Below are positions 25,492-33,868 of a DNA stretch of 64,000 nucleotides, one piece after another. The notes below the pieces were generated by a model. That model did not search any database and was not told where the DNA came from. It saw only the letters and a list, made by a program, of their open reading frames with translations. The position numbers and the translations under genes are program-made. The stretch covers positions 186,001-250,000 of the forward strand of contig NZ_JAFCLG010000008.1 of assembly GCF_018129685.1 (NCBI RefSeq), given 5' to 3'. The DNA comes from Bradyrhizobium manausense. GTDB taxonomy: Bacteria > Pseudomonadota > Alphaproteobacteria > Rhizobiales > Xanthobacteraceae. Positions within the stretch are counted from its first letter, which is position 1. Every line of letters begins with the position of its first letter.

Positions 25492-26277
25492 TCACGTAAT
25501 CAGATGCATGCCCGCATCCATGCGCACAGCCTCGCCGGTCATGTTGCCGGAGGCGGGCAGCGCCAGGAAGCAGACCAGCTGGGCGATGTCCTCTGCCGAT
25601 GAGGCAACCTTGAGCGGCACCTTCGCCACCACATTGTCGCGAACCTTCTTTGCCCCTTCTTCACCACGGCCCTTGGTGAACCAGGGCGTGTCGATATAGC
25701 CGGGACAGACAGCGTTGACGCGGATCAGCGGCGCAAGCGCGACCGCCAGCGAGCGCGTGAGGGTATTGAGCGCGCCTTTGCTCGCCGCATAGGCCATCGA
25801 GGAGCCCATCCCGTTGATGCCCGCAACCGACGACACGTTGACGACTGCCGAGGTGCGCCCCGATGCCTTTGCGCCGGCCTCCAGCAGGCTGCGCGCTGCG
25901 CGCACCATCTGGAAAGGACCGACGGTGTTGACGCCGTAGAGCCGATGGAAGTCCTCCGCCGACAGTCCGTCGAGATCGCCGTAAGCGACGTGCTTGGTGG
26001 TGCCGGCATTGTTGACGAGGATGTCGAGCTTGCCCCAGGCGCTCGCGGCCGCGACGAGCTTGCGGCAATCCTCGTCGCGCGAGACGTCGCCCTGCACGAC
26101 CAGGACTTCCGTGGCGCCGGCCTTGCGGCAGATTTCTGCGGTCGCCTCCGCTTCCTTCTGGCTCGACGAATAGTTGACGATGAGCCGCGCCCCGCTGCTT
26201 GCGAGAATCTCCGCGGTCGCGGCACCGAGGCCGGATGCGGACCCAGTCACGATTGCGCACAAACTGTCCTTGGCCAT
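25492..26277 (-). CDS. SDR-family oxidoreductase
   Basis: A 261-residue short-chain dehydrogenase. T11-G-S-A-S-G-L-G18 is the NAD(P)-binding loop, N89-N-A-G92 the structural motif. The catalytic serine lies in N-V-S-S and Y163-A-A-S-K167 is the active site. The closing P-A-S-G-N-M-T-G-E-A-V-R-M-D-A-G segment is typical of FabG-like SDRs. The basic or acidic residue that would decide NADP versus NAD is not clear. It is divergent from an acyl-CoA dehydrogenase pair, so a role in acyl-CoA or alcohol oxidation is possible. Confidence 0.9.
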   Translation of the reverse strand: MAKDSLCAIVTGSASGLGAATAEILASSGARLIVNYSSSQKEAEATAEICRKAGATEVLVVQGDVSRDEDCRKLVAAASAWGKLDILVNNAGTTKHVAYGDLDGLSAEDFHRLYGVNTVGPFQMVRAARSLLEAGAKASGRTSAVVNVSSVAGINGMGSSMAYAASKGALNTLTRSLAVALAPLIRVNAVCPGYIDTPWFTKGRGEEGAKKVRDNVVAKVPLKVASSAEDIAQLVCFLALPASGNMTGEAVRMDAGMHLIT

Positions 26278-26523
26278 CCGGATTTCCTTCCCATGGATTG
26301 AATGTGGCGCCCTGTTTAGCGAGTTTGCCGCGCCCTGCAAATCGAGCAAACTCCGCAAAGCGGAATTAGTCCAGACCGGTTGTTGCCCCCATGCCGGAGT
26401 CGCAGATGGGCCTGCGATCAACGCTTGTCAGGGCCATGGCTTTTTCGGATCATCGGGCGCAAGAAGATAATGCGCGTCGCCCCATGGGGCAGGACGCGCC
26501 AATGGCAAAACACGGGGAACGCT

Positions 26524-27588
26524 GTGGCGGAGAGTGACAATATCGTCGTCGAGACCGCGGAGAAGATCTTCGCCGATCTCGCCGATCCGCAAACCATCAA
26601 CAACGACAAGAAGAATTCATGGCAGGCGCCGCTGTGGCAGGCACTGAGCGAAGCCGGCTTGCCCTTGTCCTGGGTGCCTGACGATCTCGGGGGCTCCGGC
26701 GCGAGCCTCGCCGACGGTTTTGCGCTGCTGAACGCCGCCGGCCGTTTCGCCGTCGCGGTTCCTCTGGCCGAAACCATGCTCGCCGGCTGGCTGCTCGCAC
26801 AAGCCAGGATCGCCTCGCCCGAAGGCGAGATGACGGTGTTGCCGGCGAGCCCCAGGGATCGCATCACTGTGGACGCCGACGGTGCGCTCTCCGGCCGCTG
26901 CCGCGGCGTGCCCTTTGCGAAAGCGGCGAAGCATTTTGCCGTACTCGCGCATGGCAAGGACGGCATTTCGATCGCGTTGGTCGATGCAGCCAGGGCACAA
27001 ACCGAGTCCGGCCTCAATGTCGGCTATGACCACAGCGACACAGTGACGCTCGACAAGGTCCAGCCTGTGATCATCAAGGCCGCCCCCGATGGCGTCGACC
27101 AGACCACGCTGATGCTGATGGGCGGCGTGTCGCGAAGCCTGCAGATCGCGGGCGCGCTTGAATCGATGCTCGACATCTCCGTGCGCTATTCCAACGAGCG
27201 CGTCGCCTTCGAGAAGAAGATCTCGAAGTTCCAGGCAGTGCAGCACAATCTCGCGCGTCTGGCCGGCGAATCCGCCGCCGCACTCGCGGCAGCGACCTCG
27301 GCCGCCGACGCCATTGCGAATGCAAGGTCGTTCAACGACGAAGTCTATCTCGAAGCCGCCGCGGCAAAGATCCGGTGCGCGGAAGCCGCGGAAAAAGGCG
27401 GTGGCATCGCACATCAGGTGCACGGCGCGATCGGCTTCACCATCGAGCACATCCTGCACCGCTACTCGCTGCGGGCGCTGGCCTGGCGCGACGATTTCGG
27501 CTCGGAGAGCCACTGGGCCGTTGAGCTCGGCAAGCTCGTCGCCTCCAGAGGCGCCGATGAATTGTGGCCGCTCGTGGCGTCGCGCTAA
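26524..27588 (+). CDS. Acyl-CoA dehydrogenase, subunit-like (first of a pair)
   Basis: About 354 residues from a GTG at 26524 preceded by GGGGA; an ATG at 26470 would add 18 residues. The ACAD fold is recognisable: W-V-P-D-D-L-G-G-S-G-A-S in the N-domain, R-V-A-F-E-K-K-I-S-K-F-Q-A-V-Q-H in the C-domain and H-Q-V-H-G-A-I-G-F-T near the end. The middle domain is reduced, lacking the usual T-E-P-x-x-G-S-D motif. Together with the intact neighbour 15 bases downstream, this resembles heterotetrameric ACADs in which two unlike subunits share FAD and active sites (as in sterol or cyclic acyl-CoA degradation). Confidence 0.87.
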   Translation: MAESDNIVVETAEKIFADLADPQTINNDKKNSWQAPLWQALSEAGLPLSWVPDDLGGSGASLADGFALLNAAGRFAVAVPLAETMLAGWLLAQARIASPEGEMTVLPASPRDRITVDADGALSGRCRGVPFAKAAKHFAVLAHGKDGISIALVDAARAQTESGLNVGYDHSDTVTLDKVQPVIIKAAPDGVDQTTLMLMGGVSRSLQIAGALESMLDISVRYSNERVAFEKKISKFQAVQHNLARLAGESAAALAAATSAADAIANARSFNDEVYLEAAAAKIRCAEAAEKGGGIAHQVHGAIGFTIEHILHRYSLRALAWRDDFGSESHWAVELGKLVASRGADELWPLVASR

Positions 27589-27603
27589 CAGGGAACGAGA
27601 CAC

Positions 27604-28764
27604 ATGACCGCTGCCCTCCGTTTCGATCCGATCCGCCTGCCAGAGAAGTGCGAGCAATTACGCAAGGAAGTGCGCGCCTTTCTCGCGGACGAAATTGCCG
27701 CCGGCACCTTCGATCCGCACAAGCCCAACCGCGAAGACACCGACGCGCCGGAATTCTCCCGGCGGGTCGGCGCCAAGGGCTGGCTCGGCATGACCTGGCC
27801 AAAGAAATATGGCGGCCAGGAGCGCTCCTTCCTCGAGCGCTATGTCGTCACCGAGGAGATGCGCGTCGCCAACGCGCCGACACGGCGCTTCTTCGTCGCC
27901 GACCGCCAGAGCGGGCCGGTGCTGCTGAAATACGCCCCTGAACATATCAAGATGGACATCCTGCCGCGCATCTGCCGCGGCGAGGTCTGCTTTGCCATCG
28001 GCATGAGCGAACCGAACTCCGGCTCGGACCTGTTCGCGGCGAACACGCGCGCGACCAAGACCGATGGCGGCTATCTCATCAACGGCACCAAGATCTGGAC
28101 CTCGTCGGCGCATATCGCCGACTACATGATCGCGATCTTCCGGACCTCGCCACCGACCAAGGAAAACCGCCGTCACGGCCTGACCCAGTTCCTGGTCAAG
28201 ATGAAGCAGCCGGGCATCAAGGTGAACCCGATCGGCCAGATCACCGGCCAATACGAGTTCAACGAGGTCGTCTTCACCGACTTCTTCGTGCCTGACGATC
28301 ACGTGCTCGGCGAAGTCGATGGCGCCTGGAAGCAGGCGACGTCAGAGCTTGCCTATGAGCGCTCAGGCCCCGAGCGCTTCCTCGAGACCTATTACGTGCT
28401 GACCGAGCTGGTCCGTGCGGTCGGCCCCAACCCGGATACGCGCAGCGCCGAAGGCATCGGCCGTCTGGTGGCGCAGCTCCACACCATGCGTCGCATGTCG
28501 GTCTCAGTGGCCGGCATGCTGCAAGCCGGCAAGGAGCCGGTGGTGGAAGCCTCCATCGTCAAGGACATCGGCACTGTCTGGGAGCAGCAGCTTCCGCACC
28601 GCGTGCGCGATCTTGCTGCCTTTGTCGAGGAGACCGCGACCAATCGCGAGACGCTGGAGCGGCAGCTCGATTTCGCCATCAAGACCGCGCCGAAACTCAC
28701 CATCCAGGGCGGCACCACGGAAGTGCTGCGCGGCATCATCGCGCGCGGACTTGGCTTGCGCTGA
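27604..28764 (+). CDS. Acyl-CoA dehydrogenase (second of a pair)
   Basis: A 386-residue protein with the complete substrate and flavin motifs: G-M-S-E-P-N-S-G-S-D-L-F in the middle domain, K-I-W-T-S-S-A-H, Y-E-R-S-G-P-E-R-F in the C-domain, and the terminal Q-G-G-T-T-E-V-L-R-G-I-I-A. It pairs with the preceding gene. Family knowledge: such pairs often act on large or branched acyl-CoA thioesters. A crotonase gene follows 98 bases downstream, giving the first two steps of a beta-oxidation-like sequence. Confidence 0.92.
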   Translation: MTAALRFDPIRLPEKCEQLRKEVRAFLADEIAAGTFDPHKPNREDTDAPEFSRRVGAKGWLGMTWPKKYGGQERSFLERYVVTEEMRVANAPTRRFFVADRQSGPVLLKYAPEHIKMDILPRICRGEVCFAIGMSEPNSGSDLFAANTRATKTDGGYLINGTKIWTSSAHIADYMIAIFRTSPPTKENRRHGLTQFLVKMKQPGIKVNPIGQITGQYEFNEVVFTDFFVPDDHVLGEVDGAWKQATSELAYERSGPERFLETYYVLTELVRAVGPNPDTRSAEGIGRLVAQLHTMRRMSVSVAGMLQAGKEPVVEASIVKDIGTVWEQQLPHRVRDLAAFVEETATNRETLERQLDFAIKTAPKLTIQGGTTEVLRGIIARGLGLR

Positions 28765-28862
28765 CGCGGATGAACGACGCTATCGCGACTCGCTCCGATC
28801 ACTTCTCCCTATGGGAGAGGTAGTTCTTCGCTACGGATAGATCGAGCTATGAGAGGCAGAGA

Positions 28863-29681
28863 ATGACCACCTACACAGATATCGGCGTCGAGAAAGTTGG
28901 ACACGTCGGCACCATCGAGATCCGCCGCCCGCCGCTCAACTTCTTCGACATCTCGCTGATCAACCAGATCGCGGATGCGCTGGACGAGTTCGACCGGGAC
29001 ATCGAGATCCGCGCCTCCGTTCTCTCCGCGCAGGGCAAGGCGTTCTGCGCCGGCGCCAATTTTGGCGATCCGGCACGGCAGGCGCAGGAAGCGCAGGAAG
29101 TCGAGAAGAAGGCAAAGGGCGATCCAGCCGACAGCCTCGGACCGATCAACCATCTCTACATCCAGGCGGTGCGCATCTTCCGCGCCAAGAAGCCGATCGT
29201 CGCCGCCGTGCAGGGCGCAGCCATCGGCGGCGGCCTGGGTCTCGCCGTGTCGGCCGACTTCCGCGTCACCTGCCCCGAAGCGCGTTTCTCGGCGAACTTC
29301 ACCAAGCTCGGTTTCCATCCCGGCTTCGGCCTGACGACCACGCTCCCCGAGCTGATCGGCAAGAACAACGCCGAGCTGATGTTCTACACCAGCCGCCGCG
29401 TCACCGGCGAAGAGGCTTACAGGTGGGGCCTCGCCAATGTGCTGGTGCCGCAGGAGCAGGTGAAGGCGGAGGCGATGAAGCTCGCCGGCGAGATCGCCGA
29501 ATGCTCCCCGCTCGGCCTGCTCTCCACCCGCGCGACGATGCGCGCCGGGCTCGCCGATCGCGTGATGGCCGCAACCAATCACGAGCTCGCCGAACAGACC
29601 CGCCTGCGCGCCACGGAAGATTTCAAGGAAGGTGTGAAGGCGACGGAAGAGCGGCGCGTGGCGAATTTCAGGGGAAGGTAG
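28863..29681 (+). CDS. Crotonase-fold protein lacking both catalytic glutamates
   Basis: A 272-residue enoyl-CoA hydratase/isomerase-family protein. The oxyanion motifs are present: A-F-C-A-G-A-N-F-G-D and I-G-G-G-L-G-L-A. Where crotonase has its first Glu there is Gly (G-G-G-L-G-L), and the second Glu position is Phe (A-N-F-T-K-L-G). Hydration by the classical mechanism is therefore unlikely; isomerase, hydrolase or C-C lyase chemistry is possible. GAGAGGCAGAGA precedes the ATG. It is likely part of the dehydrogenase operon. Confidence 0.85.
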   Translation: MTTYTDIGVEKVGHVGTIEIRRPPLNFFDISLINQIADALDEFDRDIEIRASVLSAQGKAFCAGANFGDPARQAQEAQEVEKKAKGDPADSLGPINHLYIQAVRIFRAKKPIVAAVQGAAIGGGLGLAVSADFRVTCPEARFSANFTKLGFHPGFGLTTTLPELIGKNNAELMFYTSRRVTGEEAYRWGLANVLVPQEQVKAEAMKLAGEIAECSPLGLLSTRATMRAGLADRVMAATNHELAEQTRLRATEDFKEGVKATEERRVANFRGR

Positions 29682-29710
29682 TCTCTTTCTTCCTTCCCCT
29701 CTTTCAAACC

Positions 29711-29833
29711 GTCATCCTGAGGTGCGAGCCACGCGGTGCGCAGCACCGTGTGGAGAGCCTCGAAGGATGAACGGCCCGGCCGGTGGCCGTCGCCCTTCGA
29801 GGCTCGCCGAAGAGGCGAGCACCTCAGGGTGAC
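29711..29833. repeat. Dispersed palindromic element, family G
   Basis: Starts GTCATCCTGAGGTGCGAGCC and ends GAGCACCTCAGGGTGAC, with inner GCCTCGAAGGATGAACGG/CCCTTCGAGGCTCG. It sits between convergent genes. Only one copy is seen in this window. Confidence 0.7.
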
Positions 29834-29851
29834 GGATGACTCGCCAAGCAA

Positions 29852-30607
29852 TCAACTAACGCGGAACGTCACACCACCCAGCAGGAATTCGTTCCCCGCC
29901 ACCGCAAGCCCCTTCGCCTTGGCGGCGTGCAGCACGCTCGCGGCGTCCGCTACCCGAAACTCCAGCGCACTCATGATCTCGCCCTCGCCTTTCACGAAGC
30001 GGAAGGTCGCATTGGGCAATCTCAATTCGGCGTCGCCATCCGGCACAACACCGATGATCCTGCCCCAATGCTCCGCGAGCCCACGCGGATCGGGGCTCTG
30101 CATATCCACCGCCGTCAGCGCCTGCGTCACATCCTTGCGGATGAAATTCTGCCAATCCGGACCAGCGGGCGGATACGCGCCCAGAATATCGTCGCTGCCT
30201 TCGGTGTGGTTGAACTCGATGAAGGCGGCGCGGCAGTCGCGGGGGTGGAGCTGGACGCCGTGATAGGGCGCGTGGTCGATGACGTTGGCGGTACGCACGC
30301 CCATCGCATTCGCATGGCGCCCGCGCTCGTCCGGATCATCGCAGCAGAAGATCGCCATGTAGCCACCGCGACCACCGGTCTTCTCGATGAAGCGGCCGGC
30401 CGTGGTGCCGCCCTTGAACGGCGCGACGACTTCCAGCATGATCGTGTCGACCGGAAGCAGCGCGTTTTCCAGACCGTATTTGGCGACATTGCCGTCGCGG
30501 TAGCAGACGGCAAGGCCCATGATCTCGGCAATATCAGAGATGACGGGTGCGAGCTGCGGCGCGACCAGACAGATCTGTCGTAGCCGCATATAGGGCGCCA
30601 TGGTCAT
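29852..30607 (-). CDS. VOC-family (glyoxalase-like) protein
   Basis: A 251-residue protein made of two VOC-type beta-alpha-beta modules, with the strands R-Q-I-C-L-V-A-P and A-A-F-I-E-F-N-H-T-E-G. The conserved histidine and glutamate positions (H at about 120, E in E-F-N-H) could bind a metal. Family members include dioxygenases, epimerases and glyoxalases; none can be chosen here. The start at 30607 overlaps the end of the preceding crotonase gene by 4 bases (ATGA), so the two are translated together and likely act on the same acyl-CoA pathway. Confidence 0.75.
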   Translation of the reverse strand: MTMAPYMRLRQICLVAPQLAPVISDIAEIMGLAVCYRDGNVAKYGLENALLPVDTIMLEVVAPFKGGTTAGRFIEKTGGRGGYMAIFCCDDPDERGRHANAMGVRTANVIDHAPYHGVQLHPRDCRAAFIEFNHTEGSDDILGAYPPAGPDWQNFIRKDVTQALTAVDMQSPDPRGLAEHWGRIIGVVPDGDAELRLPNATFRFVKGEGEIMSALEFRVADAASVLHAAKAKGLAVAGNEFLLGGVTFRVS

Positions 30608-31392
30608 GCGCCCTTGAAAGCCGGCTTGCGCTTTTCGACGAAAGCCTTTGCGGCCTCCTTGTGATCCTCGGTTTCGCTGCAGCGGGTGTGATGGATGGCT
30701 TCGCCGTCGAAGCAATCTTCCAGCGGCAGATGCTCGGCATTGTTGATGTTGCGCTTGATGAAACCGAGCGCGATCGACGGGCCCTGCGCCAGCGACATTG
30801 CGAGCTCGTGCGCGGCCGCATCGATCTCGGCATCGGGCACGACCTTGGTCACCATGCCGATGGCATGCGCTTCCCTAGCGGTCAGCACCGGCGAGGTCAG
30901 ATAAAGCTCGCGCGCCCGGGCGCTGCCGAGCAGCTGGGTCAGGAAATAGGTGCCGCCGTAGTCTCCGGAGAAGCCGACCTTGGCGAAGGCGGTGGTGATC
31001 TTGCAGGATTCGGAGGCAACGCGGAGATCGCAGGACAGCGCCATCGAAAGGCCTGCGCCGGCCGCGGCACCATCGAGCTGCGCCACAACGGGTTTTGGCA
31101 TCTGGTGCAGGATGCGCGAGACCTCCATGCCGCGGCGCAGGTTCGCCATCTTCACTTCGAACGGCAGTGGCGCGCGTCCGGCCGCCATCGATTTGACGTC
31201 GCCGCCGACGCAGAACGAGCCGCCCGCGCCCTTGAACAGCACCGCGCGCACCTCGGGATCGTCAGCAGCGCGCCGCGCCGCCTCGACCAATCCTGCGACC
31301 ATCTCGGGATTGAGCGCGTTCTTCCGCTCGGGCCGGTTCATGGTGATGGTGAGAAGCCCGGTTTCGAGCTTTTGCAGGACCATGTCGTTCAT
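30604..31392 (-). CDS. Crotonase family, PaaG-like isomerase/hydratase
   Basis: A 262-residue protein with R-P-E-R-K-N-A-L, the oxyanion motif F-C-V-G-G-D-V-K-S, and D-G-A-A-A-G-A-G-L-S-M-A-L. The following A-F-A-K-V-G-F-S-G-D-Y-G-G-T-Y-F-L matches PaaG-type isomerases, in which an aspartate at this G-D-x-G-G site replaces the usual glutamates. It therefore probably isomerises a double bond or epoxide in an acyl-CoA rather than hydrating it. The C-terminus K-R-K-P-A-F-K-G is typical of crotonases. It is coupled to the VOC gene and follows a LivK-type binding protein gene. Confidence 0.88.
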   Translation of the reverse strand: MNDMVLQKLETGLLTITMNRPERKNALNPEMVAGLVEAARRAADDPEVRAVLFKGAGGSFCVGGDVKSMAAGRAPLPFEVKMANLRRGMEVSRILHQMPKPVVAQLDGAAAGAGLSMALSCDLRVASESCKITTAFAKVGFSGDYGGTYFLTQLLGSARARELYLTSPVLTAREAHAIGMVTKVVPDAEIDAAAHELAMSLAQGPSIALGFIKRNINNAEHLPLEDCFDGEAIHHTRCSETEDHKEAAKAFVEKRKPAFKGA

Positions 31393-31433
31393 GGGACGTC
31401 TCCCTTGTTGTTGTTTGACTGAGCTAACTCCAC

Positions 31434-31521
31434 CGTCATTGCGAGCGCAGCGAAGCAATCCAGAGATGTTTCCGCAGAGACAGTCTGGATTGCTTCGTCG
31501 CAAGAGCTCCTCGCAATGACG
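31434..31521. repeat. Dispersed palindromic element, family B
   Basis: Arms CGTCATTGCGAGCGCAGCGA and TCCTCGCAATGACGG, with inner GCAATCCAGA/TCTGGATTGC. It separates the binding-protein and crotonase genes on the minus strand. Confidence 0.85.
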
Positions 31522-31540
31522 GCGCGACTTCGTCACGCCG

Positions 31541-32746
31541 TCATTTCTTCACCAGCGGGCAGCGCGACTGCTCCAGCGACTGGAATGCCTCGTTGCCGGG
31601 GACGGTCGCCAGCAGCTTGTAGTCGTCCCAGCGGCCCTTGGACTCCGACGGCTTCTTCACCTCGAACAAATACATGTCGTGCAACATGCGGCCGTCCTCG
31701 CGGATCTTGCCGTTATGAGCGAAGAAGTCGTTGATCGGCGTCTCCTTCATGATCTTCATGACTGCGGCGGCGTCAGTCGTGCCGGCCGCTTTCACCGCCT
31801 TCAGATAGTGCGTGACGGAGGAATAGACGCCGGCCTGCGCCGAGGTCGGCGGACGCTTGACCCTCTCCTGGAAGCGCTTCGAAAAAGCGCGCGTCTCATC
31901 GTTCATGTCCCAGTAGAAGGCTTCCGCCAGCAACAGGCCCTGCGCGGTCTCGAGCCCGATCGAGTCGATGTCGGTGACAAAGGCCAGCAGCGGCGAGACC
32001 TTCTGGCCGCCCTTGGTGATGCCGAACTCGGCCGCCTGCTTGATCGCGTTGACGGTGTCACCGCCGGCATTGGCAAGTCCGATCACCTTCGCCTTCGAGG
32101 CCTGCGCCTGGAGCAGGAAAGACGAGAAATCCGACGTGTTGAGCGGATGACGGACGGCACCGAGCACCTTGCCGCCGGTCTTGATGACGACGGCGCTGGT
32201 GTCCTTCTCCAGGTCCTGGCCGAACGCGTAATCGGCGGTGAGGAAGAACCAGGTGTCGAGACCCGACTTCACGGCGGCGAGACCAGTCACGTTGGCTTGG
32301 CCGTAGGTGTCGAACACATAATGGACGGTGTAGGGACCGCAGGCCTCGTTGCTGAGACGGATCGAGCCCGGGCCGTTGAAGATGATGATCTTGCCCCGCG
32401 CCTTCGCGATCTCGCCGGCGGCAAGCGCGGTGGCCGAGGCCGCGACATCGTAGATCATCTCGACGCCCTGGTTGTCGAGCATATCGCGGGCAATGTTGGC
32501 GGAGAGGTCCGCCTTGTTCTGGTGGTCGGCGGCAAGCACCTGGATCTTGCGTCCGAGCACCTCGCCGCCGAAATCCTCCACGGCCATCTTGGCCGCGGTC
32601 TCGCTGCCGGGACCGGTGATGTCGGCATAGAGGCTCGACATGTCGAGGATGCCGCCGATCTTCAGGGGGGGCTTGTCCTGGGCCTGCGCAGCACTCGCGC
32701 CGAGGGCAAGCGCGGCGGCAAAAATGCCCGACAAAACATGCTTCAT
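31541..32746 (-). CDS. Branched-chain amino acid type ABC substrate-binding protein (LivK-like)
   Basis: A 401-residue periplasmic binding protein of the Leu/Ile/Val type with a signal peptide (residues 1-23, A-Q-A) and the characteristic I-G-G-I-L-D-M-S-S-L-Y-A-D strand at the start of the mature protein. The start at 32746 (M-K-H-V-L-S-G) has GGGAGG nine bases upstream. No Liv permease or ATPase gene is adjacent. In rhizobia these receptors often bind aromatic or acyl compounds, and the neighbouring acyl-CoA genes suggest that here, but this is inference. Confidence 0.9.
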   Translation of the reverse strand: MKHVLSGIFAAALALGASAAQAQDKPPLKIGGILDMSSLYADITGPGSETAAKMAVEDFGGEVLGRKIQVLAADHQNKADLSANIARDMLDNQGVEMIYDVAASATALAAGEIAKARGKIIIFNGPGSIRLSNEACGPYTVHYVFDTYGQANVTGLAAVKSGLDTWFFLTADYAFGQDLEKDTSAVVIKTGGKVLGAVRHPLNTSDFSSFLLQAQASKAKVIGLANAGGDTVNAIKQAAEFGITKGGQKVSPLLAFVTDIDSIGLETAQGLLLAEAFYWDMNDETRAFSKRFQERVKRPPTSAQAGVYSSVTHYLKAVKAAGTTDAAAVMKIMKETPINDFFAHNGKIREDGRMLHDMYLFEVKKPSESKGRWDDYKLLATVPGNEAFQSLEQSRCPLVKK

Positions 32747-33074
32747 TGAAAACAACCTCCCTTGATCGCCTGACTCTGAATGGCGGCTTGATTATTGCTA
32801 TTCCCGCGATCATGCCGCATGCGCAAGAGCGCAGCAAGCAGAAGCGCGATGCGCGCTTCGCGACGGCCTCGTGTTTTCCGCAAAGCGGAATGGTCTGAAG
32901 ACGCAAGACGTTTCCAGATCGTCATCGCGAGCGCAGTGAAGCAATCCGGAATCATTCCGCGGAGGTCGTCTGGATTGCTTGGCTGCGCTCGCAACGACGG
33001 AGTGTGAGGAGGGCCTTCGCGACCCACCGCGCATGAGTTAAGGTCGAAACACCAACGCAACCTCTCCGGGTCTC
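32747..33074. other. Divergent spacer between livK-like and SNase-like genes
   Basis: A 328-base spacer holding the family B element at 32920-32999 and, on either side, the upstream regions of two divergent genes. Between 32860 and 32895 a CGTGTTTTCCGCAAAGCGGAATGG stem (TTCCGC-AAA-GCGGAA) is visible. No coding sequence is supported. Confidence 0.5.
32920..32999. repeat. Dispersed palindromic element, family B
   Basis: Arms CGTCATCGCGAGCGCAGTGA and GCTGCGCTCGCAACGACG, with inner GCAATCCGGA/TCTGGATTGC. It has diverged from the copies at 2707 and 31434. Confidence 0.8.
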
Positions 33075-33845
33075 GTGACGCAACGGCTTCCCCTCATCGT
33101 CGCATTTCTTCTCGCTGCAGGTCACGCGGCGTCTGCGACACCGTGCTGGTTCGAGGCACAAGGCGAAGGCCGCGTCGCAGCCATCGCCGACGCGCGCAGC
33201 GTACGTCTCGATGACGGCCGCGAAGTCCGCCTCACTGGTATCGAGGCAACGGCAACGACAAGGCAGGCGCTGACCTCGCTGCTCGTCGGTCGCGACATTG
33301 TCCTGCGCAGCAATGACGACACGCCCGACCGCTATGGTCGCCAGAGTGCGCTGTTATTCATTGGCGAAAGCGAGATCTCGGTCCAGGCCATGCTGCTCGT
33401 CCAGGGCGACGCCCTCGTCTCCGCCGAAGTCGCGGACAAGGATTGCGCGGCCTCCCTGATGGCGTCGGAGGCCGACGCGCGGCGCCAAAAAAAGGGCAAC
33501 TGGGCTGACCCGTCGGCCATAAAAAACGCGGAAAGTCCGGACGATATTTTGGCCGGGATCGGGCGCTTTATGGTGGTCGAGGGCAAAGTCCTGTCGGTCC
33601 GGCAAGCTGGGGCAATGACCTACCTCAACTTCGGACGGAACTGGACACGCGGCTTTGCTGTGACTATTTCAAAGCGAGCGTTGCCGACGTTCGAAAGCGC
33701 CGGAGTGACCCTTAAGTCCCTGGAAAATCGTCGTGTTCGCGTTCGGGGCTGGGTTGAGGGGACTGCGGGACCGCGTATCGATGCGCGTCTCCCGGGACAG
33801 GTTGAATTGCTGGGCGCAAACGAGCCTATTGGGGTAAGGCCTTAA
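33075..33845 (+). CDS. Secreted SNase-like (thermonuclease fold) protein
   Basis: A 256-residue protein starting with GTG, with a signal peptide to about residue 22 and an SNase-like OB fold. V-R-L-T-G-I-E-A corresponds to the first catalytic strand and D-R-Y-G-R to the D-x-Y-G-R motif near residue 85. The glutamate of the T-P-E-T catalytic segment is not obvious (E-A-T-A-T-T here), so nuclease activity is doubtful. A second small beta domain follows from about residue 160. It ends 23 bases before the M48 peptidase gene and is probably in one transcript with it. Confidence 0.78.
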   Translation: MTQRLPLIVAFLLAAGHAASATPCWFEAQGEGRVAAIADARSVRLDDGREVRLTGIEATATTRQALTSLLVGRDIVLRSNDDTPDRYGRQSALLFIGESEISVQAMLLVQGDALVSAEVADKDCAASLMASEADARRQKKGNWADPSAIKNAESPDDILAGIGRFMVVEGKVLSVRQAGAMTYLNFGRNWTRGFAVTISKRALPTFESAGVTLKSLENRRVRVRGWVEGTAGPRIDARLPGQVELLGANEPIGVRP

Positions 33846-33868
33846 GGGCCGGGCACGGGTTAAACGAC

